The notes beneath the pieces are model-generated. The model worked only from the letters and a program-made list of their open reading frames with translations, had not been told where the DNA came from and did not search any database. The translations under genes were made by a program, and so were the position numbers. From Parapristionchus giblindavisi (taxonomy: Eukaryota > Nematoda > Chromadorea > Rhabditida > Diplogasteridae), in contig CALSFV010000372.1 of NCBI GenBank assembly GCA_943737045.1, forward strand, positions 124,001 through 188,000: 64,000 bases of DNA. Direction: 5' to 3'. Of the stretch, positions 1-15,211 are shown one piece after another (positions within the stretch are counted from its first letter, which is position 1; each line of letters starts with the position of its first letter).

Positions 1-50
1 TAACACATGTACTCTATGGCCGCTATGAACAGAACTTTAATTTTTTTTAG

Positions 51-3000
51 ATTAATTGAATATCTCGGACTCGGTACGGTAATCTCCCCATCGCTCGTGC
101 GAATTCGATCAATGATTGTCGATTTGATCTGCGACTTTCTTGATCTACCGTATGCGGATAAGCGATTCGGATCCTGGCACGAAGCCGTGCATTTCTACTG
201 TAAGTTATTAATTATTGAATTCTTTGATTGATCTTTGATCTTTGATCCATAGATCGAAAAGTATGTTGCAAAGTACCAAGCCTGACCGGATTTTGAGCCA
301 GAATTTCACAAAAAATCGTACAACCTAACCGGATTTTGAGCCAAAATTTCACAAAAATCGAAAAACCTGACCGGATTTTGAACCAAATTTGTCAAAAATC
401 AAAAAACCTGACCGGATTTTGAAAACAGGTAACCTAGCTATTCGACCTATGCTTTGATCTCTATTGATAATACTTCAGCGCACACTCACGAACCTGGAAT
501 CTTCGAGTGTTCACTTCGAAATGATTTCGTCATCGCCCATTCTGATCGGCGATCTGTCTATGATTCGGTACGATCTTTGACCTTTGATTTTTAATCTTTG
601 ATCTTTTGATCTTTGAACTTTAGCGTCTGCGTAATCATGTAGATGTGCTTGAGTCATTCCGTGCCATGGCTATCTTCATTCTCATCTATGCTCAGCTGCC
701 TCAGGTTTATTGATCTATTGATTATTTTATAGAACGAAAATTGTTTATTTACAAACATATGTGAAACACTTGACGCATGAATTTTTGCATAAGTATTGTC
801 ATATATAATTTATGATTGAGTAATCGCAAAAATATACCCAGTATGTGATGGTACACTACGACTATTTGTACATATTAGGTTAAACAGAAAGGCTATCAAG
901 TCTGTCAGTTTGCCACCCAAATCGAGCAAATTTCCTGCTCAACCTAATATAATGCATGATAAACCGCTAATAATATTGTAATATTCGATTTCAGTCCCTC
1001 TGTCGTCTTATCCTCGCGTGCCCTGATGAGCCTTCATCCATCAAGGCCACACTACTCCTATCTGATCTACTAGGACAGGTCAGTTCTTTAATGCATTTGC
1101 CTCACACGTGTCTACGTCGTAACCTCCACCGTAACGACGGAGACGCAGTGGAGGGGGGTTACGGCGTAGGCACGCAAGGAAAATTTAACGATGACCTTCC
1201 CCATTGATTACATGTTTGTGTGATCTCCTAATCACTATATCGATCAATTAGCTTGTTAATCCTCACATACACAATAGGTTCATTCTGTAACCATAATCTG
1301 TTTGATGTTATGGTGTACAGCTTGACACTGGTACACATATTGGCTGTTTTATTCGTTTACGAGTGTTACCTTTTGTTTACATTATTGAATGATGGTTGTA
1401 TTGATGACGTCCAACCCAATCAGCATTTCCTATCTCACTTTGATCTTTCTTGGGTAGTGCTGACAAGAAATCAACATGTGCAGTATATTATATATTTATC
1501 ACATGCTCACGCATGAGCGGTACTGTACTGAAATAATAATTAATCAATATACTCTCAAAAATGATAGATAACGCTATAGATAAATATGAGTATGCGTCCA
1601 TTGCAGGCAGGCACAGTCCTTCCTCACGAATGGCGCAACTCGGTCCTTCCCCTGCCCACGCTCCTCCACTCGGCGTGCGAGTCCATCACTCTGTCCACAG
1701 CCACTGCAGCTACGACCCAAGGAGTGCCTCTGCCTGATGAGAGCAAGGATCGATTCACCTTCCAGCATGCACAGTACGGTAGTTATGTCTGATTACGGTA
1801 GCTATTGTTATACTTGTTGAGGGTACGGTAGTTATCTCTGATTACGGTAGCGAGTACGAGGGTCAAATGTTTGATTGATTGGCTGATTTTCAGGAATGCT
1901 CCACTGTTGCTGTTTCGTCTGGACGAGCTGCAGAATGCATGGCTTCACTCGGAGGAAATGTCCAGGTTGGTCTTTATTTATATTTAATATTTTTGTTGTT
2001 TTTTTATCATATCAGAACAATTGTATCATCGTCTATATGGTACTGTACACCGTTACCATACTTTATTACCGCACTCTACTCTGTTACCGTAACCTATTAC
2101 CGTACTCTGTTACCGTATATCTGTGTAGAAAGTTTGAGAATTACAATTGATGGATGCATTGACAGATCTCCACCCGCGCCCACTTCTCTACTGTCGCTGT
2201 TCGTTCCCCGCAAGGCTTGTGCGGATAATGTGAGTATTTAAAAATATTATTATTATTACTTATAATTATCAAACGGTCACACGCAACTCTAATTGTAAGC
2301 TCCGGCAATGCGCTCTCGCTTTCTTTCTCTACGAGAGAGCGTTGCCAGAGCGGAGAGTAAAATTAGCTCGGGCGTGCCTTTAAAAATTATTTCATTCACT
2401 TGTCTTGCAGGTGACTACAGACGAGAACGGCGATAGGATAGAGCATATGGAGATACGATCGCCAGTCGTCGCAGGGCCAGGTTGATCTTTGATCGCTCTG
2501 AGTTACGGTATTGTATTTATTGGTTGATTACAGTATCGGACAATCTGCTGCAAGACCTACTGTCGTCGCTGAGTGGTATCTTTGAGGGAGTTATCGATTG
2601 GCACGCTGCCGATGCATTCATTGAACGAATATCGCGAGAGACAAAGGTATACGGTAGATTGATCTTTGAACTTTGGTCTTTGATCTTTGAGCTTTCTCGA
2701 TATGATCATTCCTTTTACAGATGATGGAGCGAATGAAGAATAACGATAAAGTGTTGTTGTTCTTCGAGAAGGTAAGGGATATTCCATATTTATTATTAAT
2801 TAGGTTAATTAATTAATCGATTTAATTAATTATTGATTTATTGACAGTTAATGGAATGGTTCGAACCTTCAAAGAAGAATCTATGCAAGACTCCAACCTC
2901 TCATGTCCTTCCAGCCGCCGTGGGCAAAGCGGCCATCGAATTTTTGATGAGGTTGATCTTTGATCTTTTGTGCTATTTTAGATCTTTGATCTTTTGTGCT

Positions 3001-6000
3001 ATTTTAGATCTTTGATCTTTGATGTCATCATTGATCTTTGATCTCTTGCAGACTGGCTCCAGACGAGCAGCTTTACCATGATATCATTGAGCGTTACGCA
3101 TACGATTGTCTGGCCAATATGCAGGCTGTGAGTTGATCCAATATATTTATTCTCTACCGTATTTTTTGTAAGTGCACAAAATGATTATTCTTATTCCTTG
3201 TGCATATTCAGTATGAAAATATCGACTATCAATAAGGAAGAATATGACTATACTAAAAGTAATGGCTGTACTTTTATAGCTATTGTAATTTTGTTAAAGC
3301 GTCTTATCATCGCAATTGTATATCTGCAACTACTGTAGCTTGCCTGATCTTATCATATCTATCACCGTAACTTGTCCTACTGTATCTCTATTATAGTACG
3401 ACTTATTGACTGATTACGATCTCAGGATCGTCTGAATCTTGATGCGTTCGCTTCAAAGTACATCAACTTCCAAGGTTCCATGTACTACTTCTCACTTCTG
3501 GGAGCATTATCATCTAATCCCATAGGAATGGAAATTCTGCAGAAAACGGGCATCCTTCAGATGTATGTGGTTATTTGATTTATTGAGTTATTAATTTATT
3601 GATTTAACACTTACAGTATTAATATATATTTTATCTATCTATCGATCAATAATGAAAGGCAAGAACGAGTCCTCTATTGCACCTTATTAAAATGTGAAGA
3701 TATATTAATTGCGGAATGGTAGTGACGAAACGAAAGCGGTCGCCAAGTTGCGAATAGAATAATTGTACAACAAGTGAAACACATGTGCCGGGGACCGGGA
3801 GGGGCGTAACCTGATTACAATGAAAATAAGGTCGTGATATGGTATGATAAGGGGTATTGATTATGCTGGTTAGTACTTAATTAATTATTTTGTAAATACG
3901 TGAATAAGTTAGTGTTTGAGCCGTATATTCATGAGTGAGGGGATGAAAGACGAACGATTGGAAGGGATGGAAAGTGGGATCTAATCGATAATCTAACAAA
4001 CGAATTAGGCATTGACGGTACCTTCTGATTACGATCAGGTCGAAAAACTGAAATTATAAAGACCACTTATATGAACGATTGTACCTTTACCTTTTTTTTA
4101 TATGAACGATACGTATTTAAAAGATAATTGTGAGAAAGTTGAATGCAAAGGAAATGATAATGTCCAAATAAACTTGCTATATGGCCCCCTACGGTTACTG
4201 TAGTTTCTTAATTTGCTTCTCCCGTTGAATAGTGCGATGGTGTCTACTCTAATTCGTCTCGAGAGATGCATGAATACTCACATTATGCAGTAGATACAGT
4301 ACACTGCTTATGGCCGTTGAGTGACGTAGAAACATTGCTGGATCTGAGTCAACTTGACGAGACACTTGTACTTCTCAGAGAGAAGACCACCATCAGGAAT
4401 GCCGTCGGCTGGATTACAGTAGGGACGACAGTGCTCGTATCCTGCAAACGCCCGGTTACGGTAACCCAAGATTGGCCGGGTACGGTACCTGGCTCGAAGA
4501 CTCCGTAGGCCTGGCAACAGGGTGTGGCATCCTCGTAGCCTGAGGCGCACACCATGACATCGCCGACCTTGGCGAGGGGACAACGGCCAGTGAGCACGGC
4601 CAATTGCATCTGGAATGAATGGATTGGTGTTAATTGATCTTTGATCTCTCATGGTGTTAATTTATCTTTGATCTCTCATGGTGTTAATTGATTTTTGATC
4701 TCTTATGGTCATAAGAAGATAGAGACCGTACGATATACCATAGGTGGGCACGCTGGGGGAAAGGCTGTGCGCAAACCGGGGAATTGTAAGGCGAGGCTAC
4801 GCGCATGGCCATTTTTTGCAGATTTGACGGGAAATTTTCCAATTTTTGAGAGGAAAAGCTATGCGCAAGGCCCACAAGGGAAAGCAAGGCTGTGTGCAAA
4901 AAGTATTCGTTTTCACACGCCTACCTATTTGATATACAATATCTCAAAACTACAGTATACATGTGCCTTACATTGGTAAGAGTGGCATCGTAGTCGCAGA
5001 GAGGCAAACATCCTTCTCCGAGAGGTGCACAACAATTGCGGAATCTCAATGAGAATTATTGATTATTCGACTCCCATATCTACTACATATCCGAGAGAAA
5101 TAAGTGGCAGGCTGTGACATATTGTACCTCTCATTGGCCAACTGCTTGCTGATGCACGCTCCCCATCCAGGTTGAGAGGGACACTGAAGTCAAATGTGTT
5201 ATTATTATATTTTAATCAACATATGCATGAAACGAGAGAAAGATTTCTAAATGTGTCGATGATGATTGCGATGGATTGGTATAGAAGCTAATAATAATAA
5301 TATTTATAATAATATTATTATAAGTAATAAGCTATTTGAGAGCCATTGCATAATTCTATAAGATTGTATGTGCAACTGACCTGTTGTTCCACCTTCTTAT
5401 TATTGTTTTGCTTGAAGCCGCCACCAAATGGTTTCTCGTTGTAAGAATTGGTTTGCTTGTCGAATGTCGTGGGGGCGGAGTCAACAGAGGTGGAGATCTG
5501 AGGAAGAGCAGGGCCTGCTTGTGCTGATGGGGGAGAAGGAGCGGCAGCGGGTGCAGGAGCGGCCACCTGGGCTTGAGGCTGCTGAGGGGGAATGAAGTTC
5601 TGCAATGAATAGAATGAAGGACAATCAAACGGGATTGCCCGGTACCTGGGCTTGGGGATTGAAGGGCTGAGGGATCGGGGGGAATCCGGGCATGGGAGGA
5701 AGACCGGGCATTTGGAACATGGGAGGAGGCTGAAATTTGAACGGATGAAGAACTTAGAAAAAAAACCTAATGAATGGAGTATGAAGTATCTTACCTGGAA
5801 GGCCTGAGGCTGTTGGAAGAAGTTGTTGTTCGGCTGCTGTTGGGGTTGAGGAAGGTTCTGAAATTGGTTTATTTAGATCTTATTTTATTTTTAAACGTTC
5901 CACTGTTTTATTTACCCATAAATATTATTTTTGTTTTGGTTGATGGTCAGTTATGGGGTAGGCTATGTACCTGTTGTTGTCCATTGTTAGAGGGAAGAGG

Positions 6001-9000
6001 CTGGGGCTGCTGCTGTCGCTGATCGAAGAATGAGGTCTGAGGGGCGGGAGGAAGAGGCTGGAGGGGAGGAGGAGTGGTCTGAAAGAGATAAATAGGATAA
6101 ATCGTTCATCGAATATTCCCAAGTCTAGTCTCTGGTCAACGTTTCACTCTGAACACTCTTTTTAATAAAAAATGCTATATTTTTTCTCTAACTTAAATCT
6201 GATTCCATCAATAAAGCCATGAATCCATGTAATCTACATAAATTTAATGTTTCCGCACTATGATTTTTTTTAAAACAAAGACTTTAATAAAAGTATAATA
6301 CAAACGAAGAGTGTGCATATGTATACTTACAGTAGTGGGTCCGAGATTGATATTAGGAAGAGCGAATGGATTGAAGTGAAGAGGATCAGGATTGACTCCG
6401 CCAGCTGCATATGACTGATGCAGGAAGGGAGCGAATGGGTTCAGAAGATCACTCTGGGACTGTCCATTGGGCAGACCGTTATGACCTAGCCCATTAGGCA
6501 GACCATTGGGACCTAACCCGTTGGGTAGACCGTTGGGACCTAGCCCATTGGGCAGACCGTTGGGACCTAGACCATTGGGTAGACCGTTAGGACCAAGCCC
6601 GTTGAAGAGACCGTTTTGGTGAGGATGGAACAGGTCGAATTGGTTGTGTTGAGGAGGCAGTCCGAAGTTTTGCTGAGGGAACTGTGGGAAGGGCTGGAAG
6701 GGCTGCTGCTGCTGACCGAACGCATTGAACTGATTGTTGTTCTGGAGTCCGAACTGATTATTGTTTTGGTTCTGGCCGAACTGGTTGTTTTGATTGAATT
6801 GAGGTTGAACATGTGATGGGTTGTTCTGGTTCTGGTTTAGATGGGGCTGCACCTGCAATGAGTAGGGTATTGAGATTAATTACGGTAATGAAATTAGTTA
6901 ATGTAATTAAATTAGTTACGGTAATGAAATTTGTTACGGTAATGAAGTTAGATACGGTAATGAAATTAGTTACGGTAATGAAAAATCGGTTGATTGGTTA
7001 CGGTAATATTCGAGATATTATGGAAAGTTAAGAGTAGAATACCTTATTGGGTGCACGAGGAGCTTCCTGGTTATAGTTTCCGTTGAATGATTGCTGTTGT
7101 TGTTGTTGAGAGAAGTCAGTGGAGGGGTTCTGGGGAACATTCTGAGGAGCAGGAGTGGGCAGTTGCTGGTTGTAGGTGGAATAGGGAGCCAGAGGAATGG
7201 GAGCGGGAGGGGGAGGAAGATTGAGTGGCTGAGGATTGTATGAAGGTGATGGAGGAATGATCTGCTGAAAATATAGCATCATGTGTGTTTTAACTGTGCG
7301 GGCTTGGACACCGAGTGTTGCAGCATTTTTACTAATTTGAATGTCAGACTATTGCAAATATGCAAACTTTCTTCCGTTCAGAATAGGTCGAGTATTCAAA
7401 AGAAAATGGTAATATTGATTGTAGAATGCAAAAAAAGATATGGTCACGGTACCTGAGGCGCAGGAGGAGGCAACTGCTGCTGAGGTTGGGGTTGGGGTTG
7501 TGGTTGAGGTTGAGGTTGGGGTTGTTGCTGAAATTGGAATCGGTTTCATGAACATCTGAAAGGTTAATTTGATAGTTCTGCTTGGAATTGTGCATGCTAG
7601 TATTGTAATCATTATTTTCTTAAAGGCAGACCCGAGCTAATTTGAAACTCTCCCCTATGGCCACACTCTCTCTTGTTTCATCTGCGAGAGCGTGACCAGA
7701 GCGGCAAGTCAAATTAGCGTGGGTGTGCCTTCGATTTTGGGTACCTGCTGTTGATGAGTGGGGTAGAGAGGCCGAGTGGGAGCGGGCTGAGGTACGGAAG
7801 ACTGAGCGATGGCTACGCCGTTCTGAGCGGGACGAGGAGGAGACTGAACGTGTGATCTTTGATCTTTGATCTCTGATCTATTCGTGAACTTACAACTTGA
7901 GAATTCTGGTAGACGGGTGCGGGTTGAGCAGGCAACTGCTGGGGAACAGCGCGAGGCTGAGGCTGAGTGTGGGGTTGGTTCTGTAAAGGGCGGAGCTTGG
8001 ATTCAGGAGGAAACGTTCACATACCTGAGGCACATTCTGTTGAACAGGCTGTCGTGGTTGCTGAGGAACGCCAGTCTTGTAGGTGATCTGAAATGAGATA
8101 CATACATTTTGATTTGAGCCAAAGGTTCTCTGAACAAGATTTCCTCGTGATTTCCACTATAGTGAGTCATCGTCATGCATGATGTAAGCATTAATTGTAC
8201 TTGATTTTCATTCATCCTTCATAGTGAATCATAGTTTGTACGGACAGTTTTTGTGCCGACTACCGTGTAGAAATGGTTGCACTTGAGGGCAGTTAACGAT
8301 GCGCGCTCATGTATCCAATCAATGTCATTTCATGCCCATTGAAATCACTTCATCTCTACTTCTCTTACCCTCCCTCTATTCCCATGTCTGTCACTCTCTA
8401 TTTCTATGTCTCTGGCAATAGTGGATCTATGGCGGCTAGCTCTCTTCTCGGGCACACTCATTCATTCATTCTTCGGCCGTCCATTCAAAAGTGCTTATAG
8501 CCGTTAGCCAAAAGAACGATTAGCCTTGAGAGAGACAGAGGAGACAGACAAAAAGGATAACTGGTTGCAAACACCAAGAGAGGGGCAAAAAGAGGAAGAG
8601 GATGATGAAGATGAAGAAGGAGTTCGAGAAGAAGTGGTCACACACACTTTATTGTAAGCTTCATTCTCACCCTATCTTGGTTAGTTAGGGTACTGTTGCG
8701 AAGAGGAATACGCTACCTGAGGACGGTTGACGGCGGCTGATTGACCATGAGCACCGAGAGCACTAGGACAGCTAGCGCAGATGGCGGGACACATTCTGAA
8801 GAAGGAATGTTTACAATGAGAGGGTCAAATGGGATCTATTTAATTGATCAAATTGTATACTAGTACTTGGAGTGTAGTATTTTAATCGACTCTGATGAGC
8901 TGTCTGCTGGATTGTTTATCAGAAAGTCTTACAATATTTAAAAAAAATGTTTTGTCTTCGGCTGCTATAGAGAACTTACTTTGCGATGAACTCAACTGCA

Positions 9001-12000
9001 CAGTGAGGACATCTAGCACGGGCGCACGAGGGTAGGTCGGCCAGTGCGAGCGACACTGTCAACAGTAGAACATAGACCAAAGACCGCATTGTTGAGGGTC
9101 CCGAATGGAATGGAGGACGACCTGGAAGGGGTCTGACTGACTGTACTGTACGAATAATGTACATAAGTATAAGCTGAATGGCATTGACTGCGGCGAACGA
9201 GGGAGGAGGGCGGATGTATGGAACGAGAATAGGAACGAACACCTGGGAGTGTGGGGTTTGACATGAGATTAAGAAGAAAAGTAGATAACAAGTATGAAAT
9301 GGGGTTTGAATGGAGGCGCGGAAGAGGATATATTGTATTGTATTGTATGAACTTGATAGAAGCTCCCCTCCACTCCCCTCGGGGCCTCCTCACCATACTC
9401 TCTTTCTCTGGTCTATCTCACTAGATTACTTACTAGTAGTCCCAATAAGCGGATAGAGAGTAAGGGGAGAAGAAGCGTATGAGGGAATATCAGCTTCTAC
9501 CAGGGGAGAGAGAATACAATGAGGTTTGAGTGAATGAGAGGTTGGGTTTGGATTGAGGGATTGTACGAAGGATTGGATTGTGGATGAATGGCATTAACAA
9601 TCGTTTGATATGGTATAGAAACGGATGAGAATGAACGTAAGATATTGTCAGGTAATTAACTGTGAATCGTTGATTTCATCTCTGCATGACAGACTAAAGG
9701 TTTGAAACTCTCCGTCTGGTAACGCTCTCTCGTAGACAGTGAAAGCGAGAGAGCATTGCCAGAGCGGAGATTATCTCGGGATGTTCCTTTAAAAGCAAAG
9801 AAATCTGTGATATGAATGGAACGTTGATAAGCTCTATTCAACAAAGGTAAACAAAGGATGAATGTAGCTAATCCACTGATCCGCCTATTCTCCTAATCTT
9901 CTTTTCTTCTTCGTCCCGTTCAATCCCGTTAAACACTTTGTGTTCTCGAAAAAGAACACTGCGGATCAACCTTAGATTGATGAAGAGAGAGGATCGGGAG
10001 AGGTAGAGGTAGAGGGAACCAGCTTCATCCCCCTTTACCTCTATCTATCCATCCCTAGGCTATCCCTACTACCTCTCGTCCATTCTTTGTCTTATTCTAA
10101 TGCAAATGTCTACCCAGCGGAAGCCACTCTTTATCTGTCTTGCCATTCAATCAAAGGAAAGAGAAGAGGAAGTAGAGAGATAGGAGGATGCGGAATGGAA
10201 TGGATTGGATTGGGTCCAGTTTGAGATCACCAACTTGGACCATCCACACCATCTATGGGGTTTACACAGGAACTAAAATAAAGGTAATAAATAGAGGTTA
10301 GATCAATAAGGGGACCGTTCGAAGAATGTGTGTGAGAGGACAGTACATGAGATATGTGTATGTTTGAGTGAGGAGGAATGAATGGATGAATGGAGGATGA
10401 GAACGAATGTCTACTATATGGAGAAAGAGTTGAAATATTACTATGAGTATCCCCTGCTCATGCATGTTTGCAACTATATCGTACTCTCTGGAGAACTTAA
10501 ATGGCGACCCGGCTGACCTAACACTCGAATTGGCTGATAAAATTATTAAAAAAATGTGTCAAATGTTTAAAAAAATATAAGTCGCGTTTGCCCTTGTGAC
10601 GTCATGTTTCTCGGCAAATTATTTGCCAAGGTTCATGCATATGACCTCTGAATTCGTTCTAATAGGGCAGGCATGAGAAGAGCAAACACAATGAGCGATA
10701 TTGAGTACGATTACGTACGACGACGACAGTAGACAAACTGAGACAATATGAAAATGGCAGAGTGAAATGAGGAATGGATCGGATTGTTGTAGAGATGATA
10801 TGGGGAGATGTGGTGATAGGAGTTGCCGAAGGAGATATAAACGAGATAGAAAACGAAGAGGACGAATGGAGGAGAAGTTATCCTTAGCAAGTTCGAGATG
10901 GATGGATGGAGAGAGATAGGGAGGGTATCACTCGGGAGGAGAAGAAGAGGAAGAGGAGAGACTGTGGTGAAAGGGGGACGATGATATGGCAGAACCTATT
11001 GGTATGAAGGGTGGAGAGGCAGAGGGCTAATGGTATATGGCAGAGCATTCCTTAATATGCCGAAGAGTTGGAGTGGTCTCTCTCAATCATTTCATGGACT
11101 ATTTCTCTCTCTGTCCCGTTAGAAAGAACGGGTAGGGACGAGTTAGGTGGTGATGAGAGGGAGGAGAGATGAGTATAGGTATGATCAGTCCTCCTACTTA
11201 AAAGTTCTGTGATGAATGTTGAGAGTGGATGCTCGATGTTCTGAGGAACTTTGATTACGAGAAGATCAAAGATCAGGGTGGTACGGTATCTAATTGGATG
11301 AGAATTAATTTATATGCTATTTGAGCGTAAGAGAGAGAACTGTGAACATGCCGTACTTTCAATACCCAGTCTGCCTTTCAGAATAAAGGGGTTACGATGT
11401 AGAATACTGTGGAACTGGGTAGATAAGAATTATTATATGGACAGTGTGGACAGTTGTGCAATGAATGAATGGCAAGAGGAGGAAGAAGAAGGGGATTTGT
11501 GAGGGGAGGATAAAAGGACGAATTGAGAAAGCGAGATAAGAGCATTATGAGAAGAATGAAGAGGCAATAGAAGAATAAGGAAAGTGAAAGGGAAGTGAAT
11601 GGATGAAGAGGAATGCCATTGGATATATTTGAAGGAGGTAGGACTATCCCTCCAGCCCTCTCCACCCTCCCTCCCTCTCCCTCTCCCTCTCCTTCTCCCT
11701 CTCTCTCCCTCTCCTTCTCCCTCTCCCTCTCCCTCTCCCTCTCCCTCTCCCTCTCCCTCTCCCTATCCGACTCCCCTCCCTCTCCCTCTATCGGAACCTT
11801 AATCTTTTTTGTCTTACACTACTAGATTCCGCATATATGTACTATGTGATGTCTCATTCCGAAAGTACGATGACGAATTGCTTTTGTACTACTACGGTAT
11901 AACCTTGAGATGGAGAGGAACATGGAAGATGATGATGGACTTGTAATGGGATGCGAATTTATGGGGTTTGGTTTGGAACCGGGGAGTGTAAGAGTATATG

Positions 12001-15000
12001 GGTATGCGCTGGATTTAACGGCTTGGGCATTTATGTGTGTTGATGGAATGGAACAAAGATCAAAGATCAACAATGAGGAACGATTGAGCAGGTCTCCGAA
12101 ATTGTTTTGGCGTATGGAACGGTGCTCTCGCGCAACAAGTTATTGAATGGAGGGAAGTGAAAAGGTTTGAAGTGGGACTTTGGTCGAATGAAGGAAGAAG
12201 AAGAAGAATTAGATCATTGAGACTTGATGTGATTGGTCTTTATTAGAAAGTTAACTGAAGAGGGAGGAAGAGGAGGAAGAATGGAAGGAGATAGTGAATG
12301 GCATGGATGAAAGGAGAAGGAAATAGTACATGGCTTGAGAGATTGAATGGAACGATTAAAGTGGACAGACGAGGAGGGATCTACTCATCTTGCTATTGTG
12401 ATCGAGCATGTCTGTGGGGAGAGACATTGAGATGAATACACCAGACTTAGACCCGTTGACTATGGGATATGCGTAGCGATAAAGTAGGTCTGAAGAAGAT
12501 ATTAGGCCCTCAGGACTGATTTGGCCCCTTAAATAACCATTGGCAGCGCTGTCATCTCCCCCGGAACCTTGTGTGCCTTGAATAACTGGAATAGTTTGCG
12601 TTTTTTTCTTTTTTTCTGAATTTATTGATTACTGTGGTGATGAGGGTCTGGATGGTTTATTGTGATGAGAATCGAATTGATAGATTTCCTAAAGGAGACT
12701 AGGATAGTCTAAAGGGACGACTCATTTGATCTTAGTGTCATTGGTCTGTTTCCCCTTTTTTGTCTTTGGTCTTTGCATGGATCTACGCCCAGTGCAAATA
12801 GGAAACAAGTCGAATGAGAGAAAGGAGGAGTTCAGTGAACTGTGGTAGAATATATTAGATGGATGGGATAGATAGATTACTGTAGGCTACTGTAGTGATA
12901 TTAGATGGATTACTTTCTTGATAATCGAATGTGTATGTTACTGTAGTGGAAACGTATGAAATGCTATTATTATGTAGGATTGAGTTGTGTAGATAGTACC
13001 GACCATCGGCCACATTTGTGAAATGATACATTTTGTTTTGCGAGCGAAATGGCGAAGGAAGAGTCTAGGATGAAAAATCAGACTTGCGGCTTGCCTCATA
13101 TCCAGACTTTGGATGGTACCTGTGCATGGGTTATTATTACGTAATGTATAGCGAGTGTAGCGATTCGTTTCAAGAGGGACACAAAATGAGGGAGATGAAA
13201 TGGACAAACAGAGTTCTGGTTAGACTATACTCATACTCGTGAGTAGACTACGAACGAAATGGGACCCTCGGAAAGTACAGAATGAGGAGGGGTGTTGCGA
13301 TTCATGTTGCCATGCTATTATGCCTGAGTATGCTACGGTGAAAACCCTCGGTAGAGAGTATACTATACCTCCTTATTTGACACTACACTCAGTATAATGT
13401 AGGAGAGGAACGAAACTGTTGCCATTCAGGCCGTTGTACTTGAGAGTAAAAGTGAACTTATGTATACTTGTGCATCATTAGGCTATTCGAAGGAATAATA
13501 GCATTTTGAATATTCTGTTTTGTTTCAGATACGTGGATCTGATGAAAGATACTATATCAGTGGAACACGTGAAGCTGATCGTATCATCGATTGATTACTC
13601 GTATCCTGGATTGGCTAGAGTGATTCTGCAGAAGGCGCTCAATGCGACGAATGAGGTGAGGGTGTGATCTTTGATCTTGTGTTTGATTGGTTGCGAAAGA
13701 TTGGAAATGTGGGAGATTTATTTATAATGTGACAATGAGATGCGCAGTGGTGCAATTTGCAAAGCTTTATTTTTATATTCTTATCTTCGTAATCTTGATT
13801 ATATCTTCTATTACTGCATTGGATTGGTAAAAGGGGTGACACATGAGTCTGCCTTGTTTCGATCACCCCCTGATATGATACATGCTACTTCTTTATTATT
13901 GTACTTTTGATTTTTGATCTTTGCTTATTACTATTTTTCTTTCTTCATAGCAATCTCGTGTATGGTGTACCCGATTCCTGGAAGTGCTCGCGTCGCTCAA
14001 TCTGCCTGATTTCGCTGATTGGGGAATACGAATGATGGTCGGACAGATCGGAGATCCATCGGTCAAGGTATTGATCTTTGATTTTTGACCCATAATCGGG
14101 GTATGCATTATAGGTTGTGCGACATGCCGTTCGATTATTGCACACGTGGTTACCTGTAAGTTTTTTGGAGTAGTGATATTTTAAAAAATAAGTTTTTTTA
14201 AAATAATAAGTAAATAACTATTGATGTGTTCCTACTGTAGCTACACCAATCGTCAATTCCTCTCTTACGTGCTGTTCCCTTCCACACTCTGGGTGACTCG
14301 GGAACCCTCCTACGGTATGTCATTGATTAACGATCGATTTGTTTGATCAATGAAATTATTGATTGATTTATTGATTGATTGTTGTAGGGTTCATCTGTTC
14401 ACGAGTGAGAAGGAGACACAGAACAATCTGTCGACTGCTCGAGAGACCATTCGATTTTGGATGAAGGTAAACTAACCATACTTATTGTTAAATGTAAAAA
14501 TTTACTACGTAGTATAATATATCATCTATGCCATTGTTTTTCTTTTGTTTTGTTTTGTTAGTCATTGAATATATTATATTTTTGCAACTGAAATCTGAAA
14601 ATTGTGACATGTTCTCTTATACTGTATCTATTATATCTTTCCATAATTAATCAATATTTGGTTGTAGCGATTCAACACTCGTTATGCTGCTGCCGTAGAA
14701 GAGGATATGAGAATGGCTCTGTTGGGTATTAAGAGATCGATGGACGGAAGATTTGCGAGGAGTTCACATGAGAAGTACGTTGACTGAGTATCATTATGGG
14801 TAGTAGATTTGTCTGCGTGTATGATCTGAGTATCTTTACGTCATCCTCTATAGGACATCTCGTTACGGTATTCGCATGCCTGTTCATTTGTTTGCTGCCA
14901 TGGCGAGTCATCCGACCGGACGGAGATTACTCACTGAGGAACATGTAGTGAAGAGGCTGACAGAGCAGTTGAAGGTACGGTAGGAGTACGGTACATCTGA

Positions 15001-15133
15001 TGAATTACGGTATTATTATCGATTGATTTAGCTCGCACCATCAACCGATCATCGTGCATCGCTGCTGCTGAAGGCGGCCACGCTGGCACTCGCTCACATT
15101 GGTTCCGCCCCCATGGGTATGGTAGTAGATATT

Positions 15134-15211
<78 letters not shown>

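Larger units (their letters stand above)
9090..13528. other. Upstream region of the nested gene inside the Rictor intron; no coding exon seen
   Basis: About 4.4 kb between the start of the DB-module gene and the next Rictor exon. I find no exon chain on either strand. It holds a family A MITE (9694-9792), many GA-rich stretches, a MITE-like block near 10494-10665 sharing GGTTCATGCATATGACC with the element at 30598-30737, and a CCCTCT microsatellite. The promoter of the nested gene should lie just above 9089, but I see no diagnostic site. Confidence 0.6.

Noticed and set aside
1253..1516. An 87-codon plus-strand frame between Rictor exons
   Set aside because: Lies wholly in the intron 1079-1606; the flanking exons join in frame without it.
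6567..6816. Frames on both strands opposite or out of phase with the Asn/Gln-rich exon
   Set aside because: Shadow frames of the repeat-bearing exon of the DB-module gene.
9013..9396. A 127-codon minus-strand frame overlapping the start of the DB-module gene
   Set aside because: Out of phase with the signal peptide exon and without splice continuation.
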